A stretch of DNA of 6,003 nt, taken from positions 1 through 6,003 of the forward strand of contig JAJXZA010000083.1 in the NCBI GenBank assembly GCA_021780285.1, written 5' to 3'. The notes beneath the pieces are model-generated. The model was given only the letters and a program-made list of their open reading frames with translations, was not told the DNA's origin and did no database searches. A program made the position numbers and the translations under genes. Of this stretch, positions 1 to 5,811 are shown piece by piece; position 1 is the first letter of the stretch, and every line of letters starts with the position of its first letter. The stretch is from Planctomycetota bacterium (GTDB lineage Bacteria; Planctomycetota; Phycisphaerae; WQYP01).

Positions 1-289
1 ACTAAATACAACAATTACATGGGTACACTTTGCCGGCAAAAATCGGCCGCAAACGTGACGTAAAGCTGGATTTAACAAGAGGTTACAGCGCTGAGATGCG
101 TGCCAGAGAAGGTGGAACTTTGGCTTAAACATCTTGAAAATATTACCACGGGCGAGCAAAACCCGCCGCTGTTTGCGGACATCTATAGAAGATTATCAGG
201 GTGTTACCCTCGGAGAGGCGCATCAGACCGGCTCCGATGCGGCACGGCGAAGCAATGGCAAACGCTACCGTTCCAGCCCGGTACCAGGG
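1..289. other. Left-edge region with no confident gene; possible decayed coding sequence
   Basis: No complete gene can be supported here. From GTG at 100 the plus frame reads a protein-like stretch (EKVELWLKHLENITTGEQ, then PLFADIY) up to about 186. From 188 the next frame over reads an equally coding-looking stretch (EDYQGVTLGEAHQTGSDAAR, then RSNGKRYRSSP) up to the inverted repeat at 290. Skipping one base at 187 joins the two. No good ribosome binding site precedes the GTG. I do not recognise the product. The region also holds a small hairpin (AGGGT 198-202 with ACCCT 206-210) and interleaved inverted repeats at 211-241, so a structured RNA is an alternative. The first 60 bases contain only short open stretches ending at 57 and 61-63, possibly the tail of a gene entering from the left. 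Confidence 0.3.
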
Positions 290-323
290 CTAGTGCTCTG
301 TCACAACCCAAAATTAGGATTGA
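290..323 (+). repeat. Left terminal inverted repeat
   Basis: The 34-base repeat starts CTAGTGCTCTGTCACA and ends AAAATTAGGATTGA. It is the reverse complement of 530-563 except at base 306 (A here, the equivalent of C in the right copy). Matching stops sharply at 323, as expected for a terminal repeat. Confidence 0.9.
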
Positions 324-529
324 CGGAGATCCAAGGGGTTGGAGGCGCGAAGCGAGGTGGATTGTGTATGGGAACATACATTGACGACGAGCGCCAAAGC
401 CTACTGCCCCTTGGCCCCCGCCAGCAGGGTTGGCCGCAAACGCCCCATCTGCGGCATCGCAGCGGCTCAATGGGTCTACGGACCCGGTTTTAGCCGCTGG
501 CTCCTTGCAGCTGGGGTGTTTGCGACCAA

Positions 530-563
530 TCAATCCTAATTTTGGGGTGTGACAGAGCACTAG
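530..563 (-). repeat. Right terminal inverted repeat
   Basis: This is the partner of 290-323, starting TCAATCCTAATTTTGG and ending GTGACAGAGCACTAG on the plus strand. It lies about 100 bp upstream of the proB start codon, so the element could influence proB expression; no outward-facing promoter is convincing within it. Confidence 0.9.
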
Positions 564-663
564 AGGTCTTGCGCGGGCGCTGGCTGTTGCAGCGGGTTTA
601 TGTTCCAATATCAGGCGGCCGGCGGGAAGATCGCGGGCGTAGAGTACACGGGTATGAACAATC

Positions 664-1782
664 ATGGCGCAAGACCGGCAACAACTGCTCGCAAACGTAT
701 CAAGCGTGGTGGTAAAAATAGGCACCCAGGCGGTGTGCGATGCGGCGGGTCGGCTCGATCCGCGCATTATTGATGGTTTGGCGTCCGATATTGCAGCGCT
801 GCAGCAGGCGCGAGGCATAAAAGTAGCGCTGGTATCGAGCGGAGCCATCGGGGCCGGCGTGGCCAAGATGAACCTGCCCAAACGCCCGCGCGACCTGCCC
901 ATGCTGCAGGCCACCGCGGCGGTCGGCCAAAGCCTGCTGATGAACATGTTTGCCGCGGCGTTTGGTGTGCACAACCTTCATGCGGGCCAAATACTGGTAA
1001 CCCGCGATGATTTTGAAAACCGCCTGCGATATCTGAATTTGCGCAATTGTATTCATGCCCTGCAAGCCTGCTCCGCAGTGCCCATCATTAACGAAAACGA
1101 TGCGGTCTCAGTGGATGAAATCAGGTTTGGCGACAACGACCTGATTGCGGCTCACGTTACCAACCTTATTCGGGCCGACTTGCTGGTGCTGCTGTCGGTG
1201 GTAGACGGCCTGCTTGACGAACGCGGCAAGGTGCGCGAAGTGGTGAACGAGATGGATTCGCAGGTGATGCAACTGGTGCGACCGGAAAAAAGCGCCCGGG
1301 GTTCCGGCGGCATGAGCGGCAAACTTATTGCAGCCGGTACCGTCAAAACCGCCGGCGAACCGGTCATTATCGCCAATGGTAAGTCGCCGGGCATTTTGCG
1401 TCGCGTGCTTGCTGGCGAGCCGGTGGGTACGCTGATTGTGCCGCCGGCCAAACGTCTTTCGTCGCGCAGCCGCTGGATAGGCCTTACCGCCCGCGAGCGG
1501 GGCAGCATTGTTGTGGATGCCGGCTGCGCCGCGGCGCTGCGCGATAACAAGTCGCTGTTGGCGAGCGGCATCATCCGCGTCGGCGGCGATTTTGAACCCG
1601 GCGACCCGGTTGTTATTGTTGATGAAGCCGGGCAAACCGTGGCTCGCGGGCTAAGCAACTACAGCCGCGAAGATGTGGAAAAAATAAAGGGCCATAAGAG
1701 CCGCGATTTTGCCGCGCTACTGACGTCCGAGAATTACTATGATGAAGTGGTTCACCGCGACGATTTGGTTATTTACACGTGA
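664..1782 (+). CDS. proB: Glutamate 5-kinase with C-terminal PUA domain
   Basis: ProB phosphorylates L-glutamate with ATP to gamma-glutamyl phosphate, the first and usually proline-inhibited step of proline synthesis, in the cytoplasm. The 372-residue length is normal for the two-domain bacterial form. The amino-acid kinase domain (about 10-255) shows VVKIGTQ (16-22) at the nucleotide site, SSGAIGAG (58-65), INENDAV (142-148) and FGDND (155-159) for glutamate binding, and GSGGMSGK (213-220), the counterpart of the family GTGGMxTK loop. A PUA domain follows (about 278-355), including GIIRVGGDFEPGD. ATG 664 gives the expected N-terminus; no in-frame start lies just upstream and the ribosome binding site is weak. 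proA is not adjacent; neither obgE nor another usual partner is visible. The nearest upstream feature is the inverted-repeat element ending at 563. Identification is firm. Confidence 0.97.
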   Translation: MAQDRQQLLANVSSVVVKIGTQAVCDAAGRLDPRIIDGLASDIAALQQARGIKVALVSSGAIGAGVAKMNLPKRPRDLPMLQATAAVGQSLLMNMFAAAFGVHNLHAGQILVTRDDFENRLRYLNLRNCIHALQACSAVPIINENDAVSVDEIRFGDNDLIAAHVTNLIRADLLVLLSVVDGLLDERGKVREVVNEMDSQVMQLVRPEKSARGSGGMSGKLIAAGTVKTAGEPVIIANGKSPGILRRVLAGEPVGTLIVPPAKRLSSRSRWIGLTARERGSIVVDAGCAAALRDNKSLLASGIIRVGGDFEPGDPVVIVDEAGQTVARGLSNYSREDVEKIKGHKSRDFAALLTSENYYDEVVHRDDLVIYT

Positions 1783-1853
1783 TTTTGAGGGCAATTAGGG
1801 GTAAAAAACGGTTAAGGGCCGTCATATCCGCTGCGGCCCGGCAGCCACAAGGC

Positions 1854-1883
1854 GAAAACCCATTTCCCCGGCGGCAACGTATA
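1854..1883 (+). promoter_or_regulatory. Candidate ECF-type promoter upstream of the sigma factor gene
   Basis: GAAAACC (1854-1860) and CGTATA (1878-1883) are separated by 17 bases, the layout typical of ECF promoters (an AAC-containing -35 and a CGT-type -10). Transcription would start near 1890, just before the AGGAG ribosome binding site at 1893-1897. ECF operons are often self-activated, so the position fits autoregulation. The -35 is not a canonical GGAAC; this is a visual match only. Confidence 0.25.
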
Positions 1884-1908
1884 GGTGTAGACAGGAGCGG
1901 GTGAAACA

Positions 1909-2496
1909 GTGGTCACCAGCAACGCTGGACAATATGGTTCTGGTGGTGAGGCAGTTGCAATGCCCGCGCCGCCTAAAAACGCCTTTGAGGCGCTGCGTAT
2001 GCATGGGCCTTGGCTGCGCGCGGTGGCTATTGCCCGGCTCAAGACCACCGACGGCGCCGACGATGTCATGCAGGATGTTGCCGCCGCCGCCATGCGGAAC
2101 TGGTCAACCCTGCAAAGCGTTCACAGTGCCCGCCCCTGGCTTTACAAGCTGACCGTTCGGGCGGCGCTGATGCACCGGCGCAGTTTGGGCAGGGCACGGC
2201 GGCGCGTGCAGGAGGCCGCAGACTTAACGCGTGCCCGTGGAGCCAGTCGCGGGGCCGCGGCTTTCGCCAACCCCCTCGATGCTCTGCTGGCCTCTGAACG
2301 CAGCGAACACCTGCGGCAGGCTATGGCAAGGCTTCCGGCCCGTGATGCCGAGCTGCTTATGATGAAGCATGTGGATGACTGCTCCTATCGCGAAATAGCC
2401 GAGCGGTTGGGTGTGACGTCGGCCGTCGTGGAAATGAGGCTTTTTAGAATTCGCCAGAAGTTGCGTGCGATGCTTACCGAAAAAGCCGCGCCCTAA
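1909..2496 (+). CDS. ECF-family RNA polymerase sigma factor
   Basis: This cytoplasmic alternative sigma factor should direct RNA polymerase to a specific promoter set. It has only the two ECF domains. Region 2 (about residues 30-98) includes the polymerase-binding segment DGADDVMQDVAAAAMRNW and the promoter-melting/-10 segment ARPWLYKLTVRAALMHRR. Region 4 (about 133-190) includes LPARDAELLMMKHVDDCSYR and a helix-turn-helix EIAERLGVTSAVVEMRLFRI. The linker (about 99-132) is Ala/Arg rich. The GTG at 1909 is preceded by AGGAG at 1893-1897 with 11-base spacing. An ATG at 1960 (residue 18) is a good alternative, since the first 17 residues are outside the conserved domain. The anti-sigma candidate starts 42 bases after the stop, implying co-transcription. 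I cannot assign the ECF subgroup by eye. Confidence 0.92.
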   Translation: MVTSNAGQYGSGGEAVAMPAPPKNAFEALRMHGPWLRAVAIARLKTTDGADDVMQDVAAAAMRNWSTLQSVHSARPWLYKLTVRAALMHRRSLGRARRRVQEAADLTRARGASRGAAAFANPLDALLASERSEHLRQAMARLPARDAELLMMKHVDDCSYREIAERLGVTSAVVEMRLFRIRQKLRAMLTEKAAP

Positions 2497-2538
2497 CTCA
2501 AAAAACAGAGCACGCCTGCGGGCATTGGAGACTTGATT

Positions 2539-3138
2539 ATGAAAAAAAACACCGCCGAGCAATATGAACCGCTTCCGCCGGACGCCCGGTTTGAAGCTGA
2601 ACTGGACTTGCTTGTGGATGACGAATTGTCTGAAGATCGCCGCACGTCGCTGCTGCGCCGTATAGATCAGAGTTTGACCAATTGGCGGCTGCTGGGGCTG
2701 CGATTTCTTGAACGTCAGGTGGAACGCCGCGCTGCTCGCATGATGCTGGCGCAGGCGGCCGAACGGCCGGTGCGCATCGGCAAGGCGCCAAGCCCGCAAC
2801 AAGGCGGTATGGCTTGGCTTCGTATGGCGGCGGCTCTGGTGCTTACCGCCGGGCTTTTTGGCATAAGCGGCGCGATGTGGGGGCTGCATCGCCAGGCCCC
2901 TGCGCAAATGGCCAGCCGCGTCGGGGTGCCCATCGGCGGCCAAACCGCTTTGGGTCCAAAGACCCAGCCGGCCAGCACACCCATTGAATTTCTGCCGGGG
3001 CCGCTGCCTCCCGAACTTCTCGGTGGAGGTGGTAATTCAGGCCTGCAGCACCTGCTGATTGTGCCGGATGGCGCAAACCGCACGGTGGCTTACCCGGTTA
3101 TTCGCGATACGGCCGCCAAAGTGACGCCGGTGTATTAA
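2539..3138 (+). CDS. Single-pass membrane protein, probable anti-sigma factor
   Basis: This 199-residue protein probably holds the sigma factor encoded just upstream inactive at the membrane. The N-terminal cytoplasmic part (about 15-75) reads ELDLLVDDELSEDRR and RRIDQSLTNWRLLGLRFLER, a short helical segment like those of many planctomycete-type anti-sigma or membrane proteins. One transmembrane helix follows (about 95-116, WLRMAAALVLTAGLFGISGAMW). The rest (117-199) is predicted extracytoplasmic: a Pro/Gly-rich linker and a C-terminal strand-like stretch HLLIVPDGANRTVAYPVI. There is no HxxxCxxC zinc anti-sigma motif, and indeed no cysteine. ATG 2539 has GGAG at 2527-2530 with 8-base spacing; the in-frame TTG at 2533 would be only 2 bases away. 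Role rests on position, topology and general N-terminal resemblance; no decisive motif is present. Confidence 0.75.
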   Translation: MKKNTAEQYEPLPPDARFEAELDLLVDDELSEDRRTSLLRRIDQSLTNWRLLGLRFLERQVERRAARMMLAQAAERPVRIGKAPSPQQGGMAWLRMAAALVLTAGLFGISGAMWGLHRQAPAQMASRVGVPIGGQTALGPKTQPASTPIEFLPGPLPPELLGGGGNSGLQHLLIVPDGANRTVAYPVIRDTAAKVTPVY

Positions 3139-3199
3139 AAACATCTGCTTGCTGCGGCGACGGACGATAGCTTGGTTGCTTTTGTTGTTGCGATAAAAT

Positions 3200-4267
3200 A
3201 TGAAGCGTAATGTTGATAGTATAAGCACCGTAAAGCCGGCCACCGGGCAAGTGGCACGGGCGGCTCCGCAATGCGGGGGCGCCATTGCCGCCGCTTTGAT
3301 GCTCGCGACCGCTGTGACGGCACTCATCAATAACACGCCGGTGTTGCTTGGGGCCAACGTGCCGCAAGCGTTAGCTGCCGCCAGCGCCGGCAATGCCAGC
3401 CAACCCGTCGCAAAGGCGTCCGCCAATGTTGGCGTTTCGCCCAAATGGATTGGCGTTGCCGTAGAAAATGTCCCGGCCGTCGTAAGCCGGCTGCTGGGTT
3501 TGCTGAAACATCAGGGCCTGCTGGTGGTGGCGGTGGTTGCCGACAGCCCCGCAGCCCGCAGCGGCCTGAAGCCGGGCGATTTGCTCGTGTCGCTGGATGG
3601 CAAACCATTGGTGCGACGTCTCGACCTCATTGCGGACATCAACTTTACGCAGGCCGACAGTTACTGTCGGCTGGGAGTCATTCGTGCGGGTAAAGCCATG
3701 ACTTTTGCGGTGCGACCTTCGCGGCGTCCCCGCCGCCTGCCGACGCTGGCGGTGCCGGCCGCTCTGCAAAACCCATGGAGCGTTCAGCGGCGTTCGCAGG
3801 TTCCGGCTGGGGTTGGCCCGGCGGCCATTGGGCCTGGTGTGGTGCTGCCCATGAAGGTCACGGCCTTTAATGCAGGGGCGGTTGTTCCATCGCAACAGTG
3901 GGTGGCTCCGCAGGGCACGGTGGTGACGATAAGCCACTGGACCGATTCGCATGGCATATTGCACTGCCAAATGACCGTTAACGGCCGTGGATATCCGCTT
4001 CGCCGCGGTAAGATCACCTCGCTGCCAACGTCGCTGCAGCCGCTGGCCCGGCTGGTTCTGGCCCAGCAGGAGCAAATGCAGGCGGCCTCCGGCCATTTAG
4101 GTGATCACCCGACCATCACACTTCTGCAGGACCGTCTTAACATGCTCCAAGCCGAGGAGAGTCAGCTTAACGTACGCTTGGCGGCACTGAAGCACTACCT
4201 TGCGTTGATCCAAACGGAGCGCAAGCACGATGCACAACTGCTTGCCGCCCGTCAAAAGAAACAATAA
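3200..4267 (+). CDS. Membrane-anchored PDZ-domain protein with C-terminal coiled coil
   Basis: This 355-residue protein begins with a basic N-terminus (K2, R3, K12, R20) and a hydrophobic signal peptide or anchor (about 26-52), so the bulk is probably extracytoplasmic. A PDZ domain (about 83-173) is clear: KWIGVAVENV, then HQGLLVVAVVADSPAARSGL, KPGDLLVSLDGKPL and a final strand KAMTFAVRPS, as in HtrA/DegP/RseP-type PDZ domains that bind C-terminal peptides. A Pro/Arg-rich linker (about 173-215) leads to an unrecognised strand-rich part (about 216-285, with HWTDSHGILHCQMTVNGRGY and LPTSLQPLARLVLAQQ). A Leu-rich coiled coil (about 305-350) ends it. No serine-protease triad or zinc metalloprotease HExxH is present. 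It lies 61 bases after the anti-sigma candidate, so it may sense envelope state or scaffold regulated proteolysis; this is inference. ATG 3200 has no clear ribosome binding site. Confidence 0.85.
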   Translation: MKRNVDSISTVKPATGQVARAAPQCGGAIAAALMLATAVTALINNTPVLLGANVPQALAAASAGNASQPVAKASANVGVSPKWIGVAVENVPAVVSRLLGLLKHQGLLVVAVVADSPAARSGLKPGDLLVSLDGKPLVRRLDLIADINFTQADSYCRLGVIRAGKAMTFAVRPSRRPRRLPTLAVPAALQNPWSVQRRSQVPAGVGPAAIGPGVVLPMKVTAFNAGAVVPSQQWVAPQGTVVTISHWTDSHGILHCQMTVNGRGYPLRRGKITSLPTSLQPLARLVLAQQEQMQAASGHLGDHPTITLLQDRLNMLQAEESQLNVRLAALKHYLALIQTERKHDAQLLAARQKKQ

Positions 4268-4324
4268 TCTAGCCGGCAGGGATGCTGCGTCCGAGAAACA
4301 TGCGACAAATTCACCCGCATCCGT

Positions 4325-4344
4325 GGGCGATTATGGGCGATAAT
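4325..4344 (+). repeat. Tandem 10-bp direct repeat next to a -10-like block
   Basis: GGGCGATTAT (4325-4334) is followed immediately by GGGCGATAAT (4335-4344), identical at 9 of 10 positions. One helical turn separates the copies, placing them on the same DNA face, and TATAGT follows at 4345-4350. This suits an activator or repressor site over a promoter with no recognisable -35, but the role is inferred. Confidence 0.45.
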
Positions 4345-4543
4345 ATAGTGTAATTAGCTTCAAAAAAAGCGATATTTCCGGTTCCTGCGAGGCCTTGGCC
4401 TGAAGCATGCTTATTTGCGGAAAAAGCTGATAGCAGCCCCTTGCTTTGCCGATGTTCAAAGCAGCAAGCGATGGCGGGGGTCGGGTCGCAAGGGTGCGAC
4501 GGCCGTAGCCGTAAAAGTGGGGAAGATGAGAGTGCGGCGATGT

Positions 4544-4549
4544 GAGGTG
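4544..4549 (+). promoter_or_regulatory. Ribosome binding site fixing the GTG start of the diguanylate cyclase gene
   Basis: GAGGTG lies 5 bases before GTG 4555. An in-frame TGA at 4543-4545 rules out any earlier start, so this site and the GTG define the N-terminus. Confidence 0.75.
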
Positions 4550-4554
4550 CCTGC

Positions 4555-5571
4555 GTGCTCTCGAAAGTATTACTCATAGACGACCTTAAAATCGTGCATC
4601 AGTTGCTGCAGATCAAAATGGCATCTGAACCGATTGAATGGTACTCCGCCTTCGATGGCACGACAGGTCTGGAAGTGGCCAACAAAATAGCCATGGACCT
4701 GATACTGCTGGATGTCAACCTCCCCAACGAAGATGGCCTTGAAGTTTGCCGTAAACTTAAAAGCAACCCGGCAACCGCCGGCGTGCCGGTGATTTTTTTA
4801 TCCGGTGAATCGGCCACCGATGACAAGGTCAAGGGCTTTAATCTTGGCGCGGTGGACTATATCACCAAGCCCTTTGATACCGCGGAACTTGTAGCCCGCA
4901 TTCGGGTGGCGCTGCGCACCAAAGAACTTTTTGATTTACTCTCGCAGCGTGCTCTGCTCGATGGGCTTACCAGGCTGCACAACCGTGCGTATCTTGATGA
5001 ACGCCTTGCCGCTGAGGTTGCCCACGCCCTGCGATTGAATCAAACCTTTAGCTGCGTCATGGTGGATATTGACAAGTTCAAGGCTCTGAACGACACATAC
5101 GGCCACCCATTTGGCGATCAGGTATTACGCACCATTGGCCGCATGATTGGTCAGGGTTGCCGTGCCGAAGACATTTCCTGCCGCTATGGCGGCGAGGAAT
5201 TCGCGATTTTAACGCCCACGGTCGGGGCTGCCGGAGCGGCGGTACTTGCAGAGCGGTTACGTCAGCAAATCGCGGCGGAGTCATTTCGTCATGAAGACGT
5301 GCTGGTCAAGGTGACATGCAGTTTCGGCATAGCCGAGTTTGACCCTGCAGAGCCGCATGTACTGGTAAGCCAGGCTGATAAGGCGCTCTACCGGGCCAAG
5401 CGGGCGGGCGGTAATCGTACTCATATGTTTGATGCGAGCATTCCGGTGCCGCATGTAACATGGCCGCCGCCGCCAACGCCGCGCGAGCCTGACGGTAAAG
5501 TACTTGAAGCCAAGGCTGCGGCCCGCAAACTCATAGGCTTCAGCGACAGTTTTGAGTTAACGCCCGGATAA
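4555..5571 (+). CDS. Response regulator with GGDEF domain (diguanylate cyclase)
   Basis: This 338-residue cytoplasmic protein should make cyclic di-GMP from two GTP when its receiver domain is phosphorylated. The receiver (about 3-120) has acidic D9/D10, phospho-acceptor D53 in LILLDVNLPNEDG, S83 in FLSGES and K105 in DYITKPF, so all key residues are present. The GGDEF domain (about 133-292) has DGLTRLHNR (136-144), metal-binding D171 in VDIDKFKALNDTYGH, the active-site loop GGEEF (212-216), SFGIAE (256-261) and ADKALYRAK (274-282). The inhibitory I-site RAED (203-206) sits exactly five residues before GGEEF, implying product feedback. The C-terminal tail (about 293-338) is Pro-rich (WPPPPTPREP) and unassigned. 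The architecture resembles WspR-type regulators. GTG 4555 follows an in-frame stop. No histidine kinase is adjacent, so the phosphodonor is unknown. Confidence 0.96.
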   Translation: MLSKVLLIDDLKIVHQLLQIKMASEPIEWYSAFDGTTGLEVANKIAMDLILLDVNLPNEDGLEVCRKLKSNPATAGVPVIFLSGESATDDKVKGFNLGAVDYITKPFDTAELVARIRVALRTKELFDLLSQRALLDGLTRLHNRAYLDERLAAEVAHALRLNQTFSCVMVDIDKFKALNDTYGHPFGDQVLRTIGRMIGQGCRAEDISCRYGGEEFAILTPTVGAAGAAVLAERLRQQIAAESFRHEDVLVKVTCSFGIAEFDPAEPHVLVSQADKALYRAKRAGGNRTHMFDASIPVPHVTWPPPPTPREPDGKVLEAKAAARKLIGFSDSFELTPG

Positions 5572-5743
5572 CCTCTATTTGCCCTGCGGTTGAACATTGG
5601 TAAATTCGCCACCGTGCCAAAGGCCGAAAGCCAAAAGTTTGGCGAACGGTAATTTTGCATGCCGATTTATTTGCCGATGGGCGAACCATATCCCAGCGTG
5701 CGCGGCAGCGTGCTCTGCTTGGCGAATCGGCCCAAATAAAAAA
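5572..5743. other. Convergent intergenic spacer
   Basis: I see no credible gene between the cyclase stop and the terminator hairpin. A loose inverted repeat (TTCGCCA 5605-5611 with TGGCGAA 5640-5646) and a duplicated AGCGTGC (5696-5702, 5707-5713) are present; neither looks like a clear functional site. Confidence 0.5.
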
Positions 5744-5767
5744 GGAGCGCGGCGTTTGCCGCGCTCC
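5744..5767 (-). terminator. Rho-independent terminator, mainly for ppdK, probably bidirectional
   Basis: A perfect 10-bp GC-rich stem (GGAGCGCGGC 5744-5753 with GCCGCGCTCC 5758-5767) closes a 4-base loop. On the minus strand it is followed by TTTTTTATTT, an ideal tract, 45 bases after the ppdK stop. On the plus strand AATATTTTTA follows, so it can also end the cyclase transcript. Confidence 0.9.
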
Positions 5768-5811
5768 AATATTTTTATGGGGTAAAATCCAGCCTTGCCG
5801 GCCGGTTTTGC

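Larger units (their letters stand above)
290..563. mobile_element. MITE-like element or IS remnant with 34-bp terminal inverted repeats
   Basis: A 274-bp block is bounded by inverted repeats at 290-323 and 530-563. The repeats match at 33 of 34 positions; the only mismatch is base 306. Each outer end is the palindrome CTAG, next to GTGCTCTGTCAC. Because CTAG is palindromic, either a TA duplication (as for IS630/Tc1-mariner elements, which favour CTAG) or a 4-bp CTAG duplication fits. The interior is too short for a transposase and I see no transposase motif, so a transposase elsewhere would have to mobilise it. Read inward, both repeats are open in the same frame and give LVLCH(N or T)PKLGL. 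The inside has a small hairpin (TGTATG 365-370 with CATACA 375-380). The family assignment is inference; the repeat structure is directly visible. Confidence 0.8.
4268..4554 (+). other. Intergenic region and probable structured leader of the diguanylate cyclase gene
   Basis: No gene is apparent. From left to right there is a tandem 10-bp repeat (4325-4344), an AT-rich -10-like block (TATAGT 4345-4350), an inverted repeat AGGCC-TT-GGCCT (4390-4401), the palindrome AAGCATGCTT (4403-4412), a bulged stem (4440-4448 with 4457-4468), GTCGCA-AGGG-TGCGAC (4485-4500) and ACGGC-CGTA-GCCGT (4499-4512). The last two share bases 4499-4500 and so abut or compete. A GAGGTG ribosome binding site is at 4544-4549. 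If transcription starts near 4357 the leader would be about 200 bases. I do not recognise a known riboswitch. No convincing terminator for the upstream operon is visible. Confidence 0.45.

Noticed and set aside
20..95. Resemblance to a c-di-GMP-I riboswitch (GGCAAA near 34-40, GACGTAAAGCT near 57-67, GGTTACAGC near 81-89).
   Set aside because: The conserved words are only approximate, the stem that should close between the first two is not formed by the intervening bases, and no c-di-GMP-related gene follows directly.
587..614. Possible proB promoter, TTGCAG 587-592 and TATCAG 609-614 with 16-base spacing.
   Set aside because: The -10 match is poor and similar pairs arise by chance; not strong enough to list as a site.
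600..773. Small plus-strand frame starting MFQYQAAGGKIAGVEYTGMN.
   Set aside because: The first half looks coding-like, but it overlaps proB by over 100 bases, has no clear ribosome binding site and turns into basic shadow sequence inside proB.
204..974. Long minus-strand open frame (256 codons).
   Set aside because: It runs through the inverted-repeat element and antisense to well-conserved proB; its composition is that of a GC-rich shadow.
2533..2538. TTG at 2533 as the anti-sigma start.
   Set aside because: The ribosome binding site GGAG would be only 2 bases away; ATG 2539 has the ideal 8.
2224..2943. Minus-strand open frame of 239 codons across the sigma and anti-sigma genes.
   Set aside because: It is rich in His, Arg and Gln, as expected for antisense reading of GC-rich genes, and shows no recognisable domain.
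3371..4096. Minus-strand open frame of 241 codons opposite the PDZ gene.
   Set aside because: It is antisense to a gene with a clear PDZ domain, and its translation has shadow-like composition.
5597..5785. Small plus-strand frame between the cyclase and ppdK genes.
   Set aside because: It reads through the terminator hairpin, has no good ribosome binding site and contains no recognisable motif.
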